This document shows positions 1 through 5,724 of a stretch of 5,792 bases of DNA, one piece after another; positions within the stretch are counted from its first letter, which is position 1, and each line of letters opens with the position of its first letter. The translations under genes were made by a program, and so were the position numbers. This DNA comes from CAYQOX01 sp964419335. GTDB taxonomy: Bacteria > Hinthialibacterota > Hinthialibacteria > Hinthialibacterales > Hinthialibacteraceae. The notes beneath the pieces are model-generated. The model made no database searches and was not told the DNA's origin. It saw only the letters and a program-made list of their open reading frames with translations. Location of the stretch: the NCBI GenBank assembly GCA_964419335.1, contig CAYQOX010000099.1, positions 1-5,792 on the forward strand. Direction: 5' to 3'.

Positions 1-320
1 TTTTTTGTGGTGGGGGTGGGTGTTGGTTTTTCCTCTTCGGGTGTAGGCGTAGGGGTTTTCTTCTCGAGTTCTTTTTTTAAGAGATCGGTAATTTTGTCGG
101 AAAGTTGAGGTTCTTCTTTTTCTTCGGGTTCTGGCTCCGGTTCAGGTTCGGGTTCCGGCTCGGGTTCAGGGGGTTGAGGTTGGGGTTCTTCGAAAGATTC
201 AACCTGGACGGGAACATATTGTTCTTTATAGTTGGACTGCGCACGGGGAGAAATCAAGACGAAAGCAAGGACACCGAGATGTAAGAGAATTGAAATTATA
301 ATCGAGGTGCGATCGTTCAT
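1..320 (-). CDS. TonB/TolA-like energy-transducing protein, partial (3' end outside window)
   Basis: The first 106 codons are visible and open to the left edge. Seen: a short cytoplasmic N-terminus (MNDRTS), one membrane segment at about residues 7-24, then a periplasmic region rich in Pro and Glu (residues 46-71), a charged stretch (72-88) and a Thr-Pro-rich part (89-105). The membrane segment has Ser10 and His14, the Ser-x3-His spacing found in TonB and TolA for contact with the ExbB/ExbD or TolQ/TolR motor. It starts about 18 nt after exbD, which supports operon membership. Two ATGs lie in tandem (323 and 320). GGAGGT at 330-325 is too close to the first, so 320 is chosen. The C-terminal receptor- or Pal-binding domain is missing, so TonB, TolA or a lineage-specific equivalent cannot be separated; a PE-rich spacer is more TonB-like than the helical TolA stalk. 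Confidence 0.82.
   Translation of the reverse strand, partial: MNDRTSIIISILLHLGVLAFVLISPRAQSNYKEQYVPVQVESFEEPQPQPPEPEPEPEPEPEPEPEEKEEPQLSDKITDLLKKELEKKTPTPTPEEEKPTPTPTTK
126..167 (-). repeat. Glu-Pro dipeptide repeat, (EP)7, inside the TonB-like gene
   Basis: Codons 52-65 of the TonB-like gene encode seven consecutive Glu-Pro pairs. On the plus strand they appear as degenerate 6-bp units of the type GGTTCN and GGCTCN. Such runs form the stiff extended spacer of TonB proteins that crosses the periplasm. Synonymous variation between units suggests the repeat is maintained for the protein and is not a fresh slippage expansion. Confidence 0.85.
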
Positions 321-338
321 CATGACCTCCACCCGGAC

Positions 339-758
339 TTATTGCTCCGGAGTATCCTTTAGTAGTTTTGCGGGAATATTGACTTTGAAGCCGGCTTCTT
401 TGCCAGCGGAGATGACGTACATCAATTCACCGGCGAAGGCTTTTTGATCGACGCGGATAAAAAGTTGTTCTTCGGGGTATTCCTCTTTGAGTTCTTGTAA
501 TTGGGGGAGCAGGTCTTCACGATTGATGGGGTTGCCATTGAGGGCCATACGTCCCTCGTGGTCGAGAGCAACCATGATCTTCTCATTCCCTGTGGTGGTG
601 ACATAGGAGACCTCGGGGATATCGATATCCAAGCCGGTTTGAACAAAGTTGGAGACCAGGATAAACGCAATCAACAGGACCATGACGATATCGATGAGGT
701 TGGTCATGTTGATGTCGGAAAAGGCTTCGGAACGATAACGAACTTTACGTAGTGGCAC
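339..758 (-). CDS. exbD: ExbD/TolR family biopolymer transport protein
   Basis: Inner-membrane partner of ExbB; it takes part in proton translocation and passes energy to the TonB/TolA-like protein. At 139 residues it matches the family (E. coli ExbD 141, TolR 142). Seen: a basic cytoplasmic N-terminus, a single membrane helix at about 20-40 (NLIDIVMVLLIAFIL) carrying the essential membrane aspartate at Asp23, then a periplasmic domain to the C-terminus. The start is GTG at 758, supported by GAGGAA at 772-767 with an 8-nt spacer and by homology-like content directly after it. It overlaps the 3' end of exbB by 14 nt, which suggests translational coupling. ExbD and TolR cannot be told apart with certainty; the PE-rich TonB-like neighbour favours the ExbD name. 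Confidence 0.93.
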   Translation of the reverse strand: MPLRKVRYRSEAFSDINMTNLIDIVMVLLIAFILVSNFVQTGLDIDIPEVSYVTTTGNEKIMVALDHEGRMALNGNPINREDLLPQLQELKEEYPEEQLFIRVDQKAFAGELMYVISAGKEAGFKVNIPAKLLKDTPEQ

Positions 759-1521
759 GGCTTTTATTCCTCACAGGCGTTTTTTCTTGGGGCTTACGGC
801 GGTGTGCGCCGACGACGATTTGGCGATCGAAGTGATTGATGATTTCATAGGCAAAACTTTCCAGCTGGGCTTCGATATTTCTCACCGCCCGTAAAATGCC
901 GTTATGTGCAAATACGGCGGGAATGGCGACAAGTAACCCTACAACCGTGGTCATCAGGGCTTCAGAGATACCCGGCCCTACGGTTTGCAGGGTAATGTTA
1001 TCTTCCATCCCCATTTGTTGAAAAGCAAGATATATGCCCCAAACGGTACCCAAGAGACCGAGAAGGGGAGCGGCGCTGGCGGTGGTGGCCAAAAACGTGG
1101 TGCCGCGTTCCCAGCGTTCTTTTTCTTGTTCGATGGCGCGATCCAGGGTGCGTTCCAAGGCGGGGACTACGGGACGTTCGGCGATGATGCTATTGCGTTC
1201 GCGGTCGAGGGTCGCCCACAGGCGCAACTCTTCGTAGGCGGCGACGAAAAGGCGTGCGGGGCTATTGGCGGGGACGATCCCTTCTTGGGAAAGAGCCACA
1301 ATATTGCCTTCCATTTCGTTGAAGAGTTTACGGAATTTTTGGGCTTTGATGCGTTCACTGCGAAGATCAAGGAGTTTGCGAATGACGATCCCCCATGTCA
1401 AAATAGAAAGCACAAAAAGGACGACATAAATAAAGAGTGCCAGCAGGGAGACATTACTAAAATTAAGGAAGGAAAATTCCGTTTGAGCAGTAACAATTAT
1501 ATTCCAGAGATGCCCATTCAT
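745..1521 (-). CDS. exbB: MotA/TolQ/ExbB family proton channel protein
   Basis: Channel subunit of the ExbB-ExbD (or TolQ-TolR) motor in the inner membrane. At 258 residues it is slightly longer than E. coli ExbB (244). Seen: TM1 at about 25-47, a large charged cytoplasmic loop (48-140), TM2 at about 142-165 with the family signature around APLLGLLGTVWGI, and TM3 at about 185-207 (ISEALMTTVVGLLVAIPAV). The conserved pore threonines appear as Thr159 in TM2 and Thr192 in TM3, and Pro201 is the conserved TM3 proline. The ATG at 1521 has only a weak, distant GAGG (about 12 nt upstream). It overlaps a TGA in another frame as ATGA, so translation may depend on coupling. First gene of the exbB-exbD-TonB-like operon. 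The TolQ name is a possible alternative. Confidence 0.95.
   Translation of the reverse strand: MNGHLWNIIVTAQTEFSFLNFSNVSLLALFIYVVLFVLSILTWGIVIRKLLDLRSERIKAQKFRKLFNEMEGNIVALSQEGIVPANSPARLFVAAYEELRLWATLDRERNSIIAERPVVPALERTLDRAIEQEKERWERGTTFLATTASAAPLLGLLGTVWGIYLAFQQMGMEDNITLQTVGPGISEALMTTVVGLLVAIPAVFAHNGILRAVRNIEAQLESFAYEIINHFDRQIVVGAHRRKPQEKTPVRNKSRATT
767..772 (-). promoter_or_regulatory. Shine-Dalgarno site of exbD
   Basis: The minus strand reads GAGGAA here, 8 nt before the GTG at 758. This site decides in favour of the GTG start and lies inside the end of exbB, as expected for coupled genes. Confidence 0.7.
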
Positions 1522-1834
1522 TCGACTTTGACGCCTCGTTTCTGCATGGTTTGTGTGTAACGCGGCCTGTCAAGAAAATCCTTCTTGCAGGGCGTTTTTT
1601 TTGAATGGCGGAAAACAGGAAGAAGCGATCAAGGAAAGATTGGCCTTGATTTACCGCTTCGAGTCTCTGATTCCGGTTTTCCTTTTGGATGGATTGATCA
1701 TGAAGAGCGATTGCCAGTACTTTGTTTGCAATGGATTCCATGAGGAAACGGTCGGACGGAAACGTCCGAGAAGCGAATCGTTTTGGCAACCATTTTTCAC
1801 TCAACCCTACAAAAGTATAGTAAGTATAACCCAT
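1518..1834 (-). CDS. Doubtful small ORF before exbB, needing a -1 shift at an A8 tract
   Basis: On the minus strand an open frame starts at ATG 1834 and encodes a charged segment with a plausible composition (for example MESIANKVLAIALHDQS). In the unshifted frame it continues past the A8 tract and ends at 1463 inside exbB. A -1 shift at A AAA AAA (1601-1595) would instead give a tail ending in MQKRGVKVE and a TGA (1520-1518) overlapping the exbB ATG as ATGA. No Shine-Dalgarno site precedes 1834, and no family is recognised. The frame is also the frame of the upstream LysM gene, separated only by its TAG. It may be a chance open frame, a decayed gene, a homopolymer sequencing error or a true frameshifted gene. 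Confidence 0.2.
1563..1602 (+). terminator. Intrinsic-terminator-like hairpin with T8, plus strand
   Basis: CCTG (1566-1569) pairs with CAGG (1588-1591) and CAAGAA (1571-1576) with TTCTTG (1582-1587), with one bulged T and a 5-nt loop. Two further pairs lie beyond a G-G mismatch, and T8 follows directly at 1595-1602. This is the form of a rho-independent terminator for plus-strand transcription. No plus-strand gene ends before it, so it would stop antisense RNA running against exbB. The same bases on the minus strand can be read as a slippery A8 followed by a stimulatory hairpin. Confidence 0.45.
1622..1660. repeat. 13-bp inverted repeat with a 4-nt bulge
   Basis: GAAGCG (1622-1627) pairs with CGCTTC (1655-1660) and ATCAAGG (1628-1634) with CCTTGAT (1644-1650). 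TTAC is bulged on one side and the apical loop is 9 nt. All 13 pairs are Watson-Crick, which is well above what a random 40-mer usually shows. The structure can form in RNA from either strand. On the minus strand a T-rich stretch follows, so a weak terminator for the LysM transcript is possible. Confidence 0.7.
1752..1769 (+). repeat. Perfect 7-bp hairpin with GAAA tetraloop
   Basis: TCGGACG and CGTCCGA flank GAAA. In plus-strand RNA this is a GNRA tetraloop, a typical stable RNA motif; on the minus strand the loop is UUUC, which is less favoured. This hints that a plus-strand RNA may be the folded species, but no promoter or product has been identified. Confidence 0.65.
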
Positions 1835-1849
1835 CCATAAAGTAACGGA

Positions 1850-2614
1850 CTAGGGAATGCGAATACGTTGTCCGCTGCGTATGTTGGATGGGTCTTCAAT
1901 ATTATTTAATTCCTGAATGTCTTTCATAGAAACGTCATAATCAGAAGCGATTTTGGAAAGTGTTTCACCGCTTTGGATGACGTGGACATTTCCGGTATAT
2001 TCGGAGTTCGATTCGAGTTCAGGGGGGGCTTCGGAGCCTAATTCTTGTAAGATGGTGCGATAGACTTTGCGGGTACTTTCGTCCATCTCGTTGATGCGTT
2101 GGGTCACCTGGCGGTCTAATTGGTTAATGGATTGCACGGCCGCATTGTGATTGGATGTGACGGTGCCACGGAGATCCTCGATTTGGTTGGCGAGATGAGC
2201 CAGTTCTTCGGCATGTTCTTGTTGTTGTTGATCCACTTGTTTTTTGAGATCTTGAGCCAGATTGGCGGTTTCGGTGGAGAAAGAATCCAGGCGATTTACC
2301 CGTTCTTGGAGAATGGAGGAGTTGCGTTCAACTTGACCCAGGCGATCGGAGATTTGCTCGATCATGTTTGCCAGATCGGCTTGTTGGGAGCGAAGGTTTT
2401 GAAGCGATGTTGAGAAGCTTTGATTGACCTCTTCGAGTTCCGAGGAGGTTTCTACGTTGGTGCGCGATAGTTGTTGATTGTATTGTTCAAGCCGAAGGTC
2501 CAGATCCTGGACGGATTCTTGAAGTTGTTGAATTTCTTTATTCGCACACGAAGTCGATAAAAGAATACAAAAAGCGGTCGATACTAGAAAAAATAAAGAA
2601 CGCATAAGGATCAT
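1850..2614 (-). CDS. Predicted lipoprotein with coiled coil and C-terminal LysM domain
   Basis: Likely a membrane-anchored periplasmic or cell-surface protein that binds peptidoglycan. Seen: a basic residue then a hydrophobic stretch (residues 5-19) ending in LSTSC, so Cys23 is the probable lipidated residue, although Ser rather than Leu sits at -3. A Gln/Glu/Leu-rich, largely helical coiled-coil region covers about 25-185. A linker (186-209) follows, and a LysM domain at about 210-254 (VIQSGETLSKIASDYDVS, ending GQRIRIP) closes the protein. LysM binds N-acetylglucosamine-containing glycans. The ATG at 2614 is supported by GAGGA at 2628-2624 with a 9-nt spacer; a second in-frame ATG lies at 2605. 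It is upstream of exbB on the same strand, so a role with the Exb/Tol motor in envelope stability is inferred. The exact orthologue is not identified. Confidence 0.9.
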   Translation of the reverse strand: MILMRSLFFLVSTAFCILLSTSCANKEIQQLQESVQDLDLRLEQYNQQLSRTNVETSSELEEVNQSFSTSLQNLRSQQADLANMIEQISDRLGQVERNSSILQERVNRLDSFSTETANLAQDLKKQVDQQQQEHAEELAHLANQIEDLRGTVTSNHNAAVQSINQLDRQVTQRINEMDESTRKVYRTILQELGSEAPPELESNSEYTGNVHVIQSGETLSKIASDYDVSMKDIQELNNIEDPSNIRSGQRIRIP

Positions 2615-2795
2615 TGTGTGAAGTCCTCAAACATTTTCAACTTATAACGTTTTCTTCCTATTTTACATCATGTATAATACACTTTATATATCTAATCGTA
2701 AGTGTAAATAAAAAAAATATGGGGAAATCGATCGTTCTTTTAGCCCGCTAGAGGGGAAATCATGGTCATTGAATCTATGTATATACAGGTCTTTT
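2615..2795. promoter_or_regulatory. Divergent AT-rich promoter region with 11-bp palindrome
   Basis: This stretch separates the LysM gene (minus) from the FapA gene (plus). TGTATAATACA at 2671-2681 is a perfect inverted repeat around a central A. It offers a consensus -10 (TATAAT, 2673-2678) for the plus strand and TATTAT for the minus strand. The -35 matches are poor in both directions (for example TTTCTT at 2651-2656 with a 16-nt spacer). The palindrome could therefore be a shared -10 or a regulator site. Transcription from it would give leaders of roughly 50 nt (LysM gene) and 110 nt (FapA gene). Confidence 0.4.
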
Positions 2796-4301
2796 ATGAG
2801 TGAAAAAAAGAATATCCCCACGTCTAACCAAGATAATGCAAGCGTGGGAACAAATCAAGAATCAAATGATGCTTTTGTATGGGGACAGGGGATTGGTCTC
2901 GATGTTTCATCCAGCCGTATGTCAGTGCGTCTGGAAATTGATTTGAATGAGGCGGAGCATTATACCCCAGAAGATGTGGTGCGGTATTTAAAGGAACAGC
3001 ATCTCAACACGGAGGGGTGTGAGGATCAGGTTCGGCGTATATTCGAGCAGGAATTGTTTAATCAGAGTATCGAGGTGATCAAGGGGGAGCCTGCCAAGGA
3101 TGGAGAAGACGGGTATGTGCAATGGGTGGTGGATCTCTCGGTGCTGGAAGGAGCGAAACTGGTTGAACAAGGAGGGCGGGTGGATTGGAAACAGATGCAT
3201 CATGTTCTGCAAGTGGAAGAAGATCAGTTGCTGGGGCGATTGATTGAACCGACGGCGGGAGAGGCGGGGCAGGATGTGTATGGAGAAAAAATCGATCCCA
3301 AACCGGGGAAGCCGAGCAAATTGCCGGCGGGGAAAGGCATACGGGTGAGCGAAGATGGGAAAGAGATGTATGCTGAGATCTCGGGGGCGGTTTCTAAGGA
3401 AGGGGAGAAAGTTTGTGTCAGTCCGGTTTATGCGATTCAAGGGGATGTGAGTCTGAAGACGGGGAATATAGATTTTCATGAGACGGTGGAAGTATCCGGG
3501 GGCGTTTTAGCGGATTTTGCTGTCAAGGCGGGGCAGGATATTCATGTCAATGGTTTGGTGGAAGGGGCGACATTGAATGCCGGGGGGAGCATTTATATTT
3601 ATGGGGGGATTCAAGGGGATGAAAAAGCGTTGATTCAGTGTGGCGGTGATTTGGTGGTGAAATATATAAATAACGCCAAGGTGGAAGTCCAGGGGGATGT
3701 GTTGGTGAACGGGGCGATATCGAATTCCTATGTACGAGCGAAGGGGAGTGTGTTGGTCGATGGATCCAAGGCGGTGATTCAGGGGGGGACGACCTCGGCG
3801 GAAAAAGAGATTTCGGCTGAAGTGCTGGGGGCCGAGATTGGGACGAAAACTCATTTGGTGCTGGGTGAGGAAGTGGTTGAGTTGCAGCGAAAAAAGGTGG
3901 ATGAAGAGAAGGTCTTGGAATCGCTGGTCGCGAATTACAAGAAGATTAAGCACGCCAGCGATACTTTGAATCAAATGCGGGAGAAGGGGAAGATCACCCA
4001 AGAGCAGGAGGGGTTACGGTTAAAGTTAATCCGAACCGGGTTGCAAGTCCAAGGGCAGGTAAAAAATAAGCACAAAGAGATTCAAGCATTGCAGAAGCAG
4101 ATAAATTCAGTGCGGAAGCAGCAGAAGGGGATTGCGGCACGTTCCATCGCCTGGCCGGGGTGTATGATCACCATTATGGGGCGGAAATATCCTGTGAAAG
4201 CGCAGACCAGCAAGGCTGTTTTTGCGTATAAATCAGAGGAAATAGAAGTATTTGCCTATAAGAAGAAAGAAGAAAAGAAGAAAGAAAAGAGAAAGAAGTG
4301 A
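2796..4301 (+). CDS. FapA/DUF342 family protein with beta-helix and basic C-terminal tail
   Basis: Recognised by the DUF342 pattern. Seen (501-residue numbering): a low-complexity N-terminus (1-30), the conserved GEPAKDGEDGYVQW (97-110), GRVDW (127-131), and a LIEPT...GEKIDPKPGKP block (149-173). A right-handed beta-helix-like set of short repeats rich in GGD, GDV and G-V motifs follows (about 213-348), then a coiled coil (about 356-446), a terminal strand region around GCMITI (455-460), and a 13-residue Lys/Glu/Arg tail (489-501). There is no signal peptide, so it is probably cytoplasmic. A Vibrio member affects flagellar assembly, but most members have no known function and no flagellar gene is seen here. 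ATG 2796 is preferred because AGG lies 6 nt upstream (2787-2789); an in-frame TTG at 2769 would add nine residues with no clear binding site. Confidence 0.92.
   Translation: MSEKKNIPTSNQDNASVGTNQESNDAFVWGQGIGLDVSSSRMSVRLEIDLNEAEHYTPEDVVRYLKEQHLNTEGCEDQVRRIFEQELFNQSIEVIKGEPAKDGEDGYVQWVVDLSVLEGAKLVEQGGRVDWKQMHHVLQVEEDQLLGRLIEPTAGEAGQDVYGEKIDPKPGKPSKLPAGKGIRVSEDGKEMYAEISGAVSKEGEKVCVSPVYAIQGDVSLKTGNIDFHETVEVSGGVLADFAVKAGQDIHVNGLVEGATLNAGGSIYIYGGIQGDEKALIQCGGDLVVKYINNAKVEVQGDVLVNGAISNSYVRAKGSVLVDGSKAVIQGGTTSAEKEISAEVLGAEIGTKTHLVLGEEVVELQRKKVDEEKVLESLVANYKKIKHASDTLNQMREKGKITQEQEGLRLKLIRTGLQVQGQVKNKHKEIQALQKQINSVRKQQKGIAARSIAWPGCMITIMGRKYPVKAQTSKAVFAYKSEEIEVFAYKKKEEKKKEKRKK
4260..4298 (+). repeat. 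39-nt uninterrupted purine tract encoding the Lys/Glu tail
   Basis: Every base from 4260 to 4298 is A or G, with repeated AAGA and AGAAAG units, and the tract ends one base before the FapA stop codon. It encodes the KKKEEKKKEKRKK end of the protein. Length variation between strains is plausible because of the simple sequence. Confidence 0.85.
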
Positions 4302-4330
4302 GGGGGGTATTGGTTCATTATTTAAGATCA

Positions 4331-4352
4331 TCACGAAAGTGAGTTTTTTTTT
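4331..4352 (+). terminator. Possible weak terminator after the FapA gene
   Basis: TCAC (4331-4334), loop GAAA and GTGA (4339-4342) form a 4-bp GNRA-capped hairpin, followed after one G by T9 (4344-4352). Its position 29 nt after the stop codon and the long T tract suit an intrinsic terminator, but the stem is short for one. Confidence 0.4.
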
Positions 4353-4548
4353 GGGGAGGAACTCTTGGGGAGGGGTTCCGCTTGTCTCCGCGCGGCTTTA
4401 AGGGCTGCTTGCTGCGAAAGCTGCTCCACACAAGGCCTTTGGTTCGATTCATTCGGATTAGAAAAAAGTCATAGGTCTCGCTGTAGAATTCTGTCATGTT
4501 TCCTTTTCAATGTATCAAAAAGTACTCAAATGACGGATGAACCCTAAT
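4353..4548. other. Non-coding interval between convergent genes, with short repeats
   Basis: No credible gene is seen between the FapA gene and the hydrolase. TTGGGGAGG occurs twice (4351-4359 and 4365-4373), CCGCGCGG at 4388-4395 is an 8-bp palindrome, and GCTGC occurs three times (4404, 4411, 4420). A 60-codon plus-strand frame from 4365 is Cys/Arg/Ser-rich with no recognisable domain and is not called. Near 4536-4555 an imperfect inverted repeat (CCCTAA/TTAGGG) overlaps the hydrolase stop codon, but no T tract follows it on the minus strand. Confidence 0.5.
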
Positions 4549-5685
4549 TTAGGGGTTGTGCCATTCAATCAAAGCGCCAACGGCTTCGTCGGCTGCCTGG
4601 TAGGCTTCCCCTTGGTTGGTAACCGCCAAGACGGCGAATTGTTTCTTTGGCGCAATCCAAACATTCGCAATATTAAATGTATTGGACCCTGCATGATGCA
4701 GTACTTTACCTCCGGCCCATTCTCGATTCAAGACAACCCATCCCAGAGCGTATTCTGGAGTGAAGAGAGTCGAATGTAAGCGTTTGAAAGTTTGAGGTTT
4801 AAGGAAATTCGATTGGCCTTGCGCGCCCAATAAATGAAGGCGGATGAACTTGCTCCAGTCTTCCAAGGTGGAGCGTACGCACCCCGCCGGCCTCAGGGCT
4901 GGGGGGTCATTATGGCAAAAATCTTTTTTATCGACGGGTTTTCCTTCAGCATCGTGAGACCAGAGTTGATCGGGTTTTAAGGGGGTAGCGCATTCGAATC
5001 CAGCGGAATGCATCTCCAAGGGTTCGAAAATGTATTCGTGCATGAGTGATTCATAAGACTTTTTTGTAATGTTTTCAAGGAGAGCGCCCACTAGGATGTA
5101 ACCTAAATTGGAATAGGCATATTCATCTCCGATAGCATAGTTCTGTTGTTTTGATCCCGTCTTGATTAAGGCATGCCGGCGTTGCTCTTTTGCGTTTCCA
5201 AACGGCTTGAGTTCGTGATAATCCGCATCCCGAGGCAGTCCCGCCGTATGAGTTAGAAGATGAAGAAGCGTGGCCTCGCCGAGATTGGATTGAAAATCAG
5301 CGGCCCGTTTCGGGTAAGCTTCCTTGATGGTGGTATCCCACTTAATATAATCCAACTCTACCATTTTAGCGACCAAAGTCGCACACATGGCTTTTGCGCA
5401 TGAACCAAGATGCCAGCGAGAATCCAGGTTCACGGGTGAGTTTTTTCCTGCTTTACGTACACCAGCGACACCAATTTTGACCCGGGTGGAATGGGTAATA
5501 AGCGCCGCTCCTATGGCGGGTAACTCCTTTTGTTGAAGTAGGGGAATCAGTGCGTGGGTAATATCAGAATTGCCTTCAGAAGGAATTTTTTCAATCGATG
5601 GAGAAGGATTAATGAAGAGGAACAGAAAGGTGGTTAGGAAAAGGACAAATAAGCTAAGAGACAGTAATTGAGAGGGTGATGTCAT
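4549..5685 (-). CDS. Serine beta-lactamase-like hydrolase (class C / penicillin-binding-protein fold)
   Basis: A 378-residue protein of the beta-lactamase-related serine hydrolase family, which includes class C beta-lactamases, DD-peptidases and esterases. Seen: a hydrophobic N-terminal segment (about 7-26) acting as signal peptide or membrane anchor, the nucleophile motif SCAK (Ser95-Lys98), the family block LLTHTAGLP (143-151), the YSN triad at 191-193, and HAG (331-333) in place of the KTG motif, as in many esterase-like members. All three active-site motifs are present, so it is probably active in the periplasm. The substrate cannot be named, and true beta-lactamase activity should not be assumed. 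The ATG at 5685 has no evident Shine-Dalgarno site. It lies 39 bp downstream of tRNA-Ser on the same strand, so co-transcription is possible. Confidence 0.9.
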   Translation of the reverse strand: MTSPSQLLSLSLFVLFLTTFLFLFINPSPSIEKIPSEGNSDITHALIPLLQQKELPAIGAALITHSTRVKIGVAGVRKAGKNSPVNLDSRWHLGSCAKAMCATLVAKMVELDYIKWDTTIKEAYPKRAADFQSNLGEATLLHLLTHTAGLPRDADYHELKPFGNAKEQRRHALIKTGSKQQNYAIGDEYAYSNLGYILVGALLENITKKSYESLMHEYIFEPLEMHSAGFECATPLKPDQLWSHDAEGKPVDKKDFCHNDPPALRPAGCVRSTLEDWSKFIRLHLLGAQGQSNFLKPQTFKRLHSTLFTPEYALGWVVLNREWAGGKVLHHAGSNTFNIANVWIAPKKQFAVLAVTNQGEAYQAADEAVGALIEWHNP

Positions 5686-5724
5686 TATTGAATTAAGGAT
5701 GAATCGTTATTAAAAGATCATTAA

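Larger units (their letters stand above)
1522..1849. other. 328-bp structured interval between the LysM gene and exbB
   Basis: No gene here can be called with confidence. Seen: a 10-12 bp hairpin flanked by T8 on the plus strand (A8 on the minus), a 13-bp hairpin at 1622-1660, a perfect 7-bp hairpin with a GAAA loop at 1752-1769, a smaller ATTGC/GCAAT pair near 1710-1732, and an 8-bp direct repeat AGAAGCGA at 1621 and 1769. On the minus strand it could be a long 5' leader of exbB. Two TATACT-like hexamers lie near 1814-1830, but there is no good -35 at proper spacing. I do not recognise tmRNA, RNase P, SRP or 6S RNA signatures. Confidence 0.6.

Noticed and set aside
985..1560. Long plus-strand open frame opposite exbB, ending just before the T8 hairpin
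   Set aside because: It is antisense to a clear ExbB protein, has Gly/Phe-rich composition typical of a shadow frame, and has no domain. Its end next to the hairpin is noted only as a coincidence.
1810..1832. Tandem TATACT-like -10 hexamers on the minus strand before exbB
   Set aside because: No acceptable -35 element is found at 16-18 nt from either, so a promoter is not called, although a weak one is possible.
1553..1840. Plus-strand 95-codon frame in the LysM-exbB spacer
   Set aside because: No ribosome binding site, no recognisable domain, irregular composition, and it runs through the strong hairpins.
2769..2795. In-frame TTG start extending FapA by nine residues
   Set aside because: No Shine-Dalgarno site before it, while ATG 2796 has a properly spaced AGG and begins a typical hydrophilic N-terminus.
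3590..3630. G runs in FapA as a G-quadruplex
   Set aside because: The runs are separated by loops that are too long or irregular for a canonical G4, and Gly GGG codons explain them.
2988..4001. Two minus-strand open frames of about 160 codons inside the FapA gene
   Set aside because: They are rich in Pro, His, Phe and Arg, as expected for the complement of a Gly-rich G-biased gene, and overlap an unambiguous DUF342 protein.
4440..4455. GGTTCGATTC resembling a tRNA T loop
   Set aside because: The flanking bases cannot form the 5-bp T stem, and no anticodon or acceptor arm can be built around it.
4365..4547. Plus-strand 60-codon Cys/Arg-rich frame after the FapA gene
   Set aside because: Composition and repeats look non-coding. 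A GGGGAGG stretch precedes it, but that motif is itself part of a repeat and no family is recognised.
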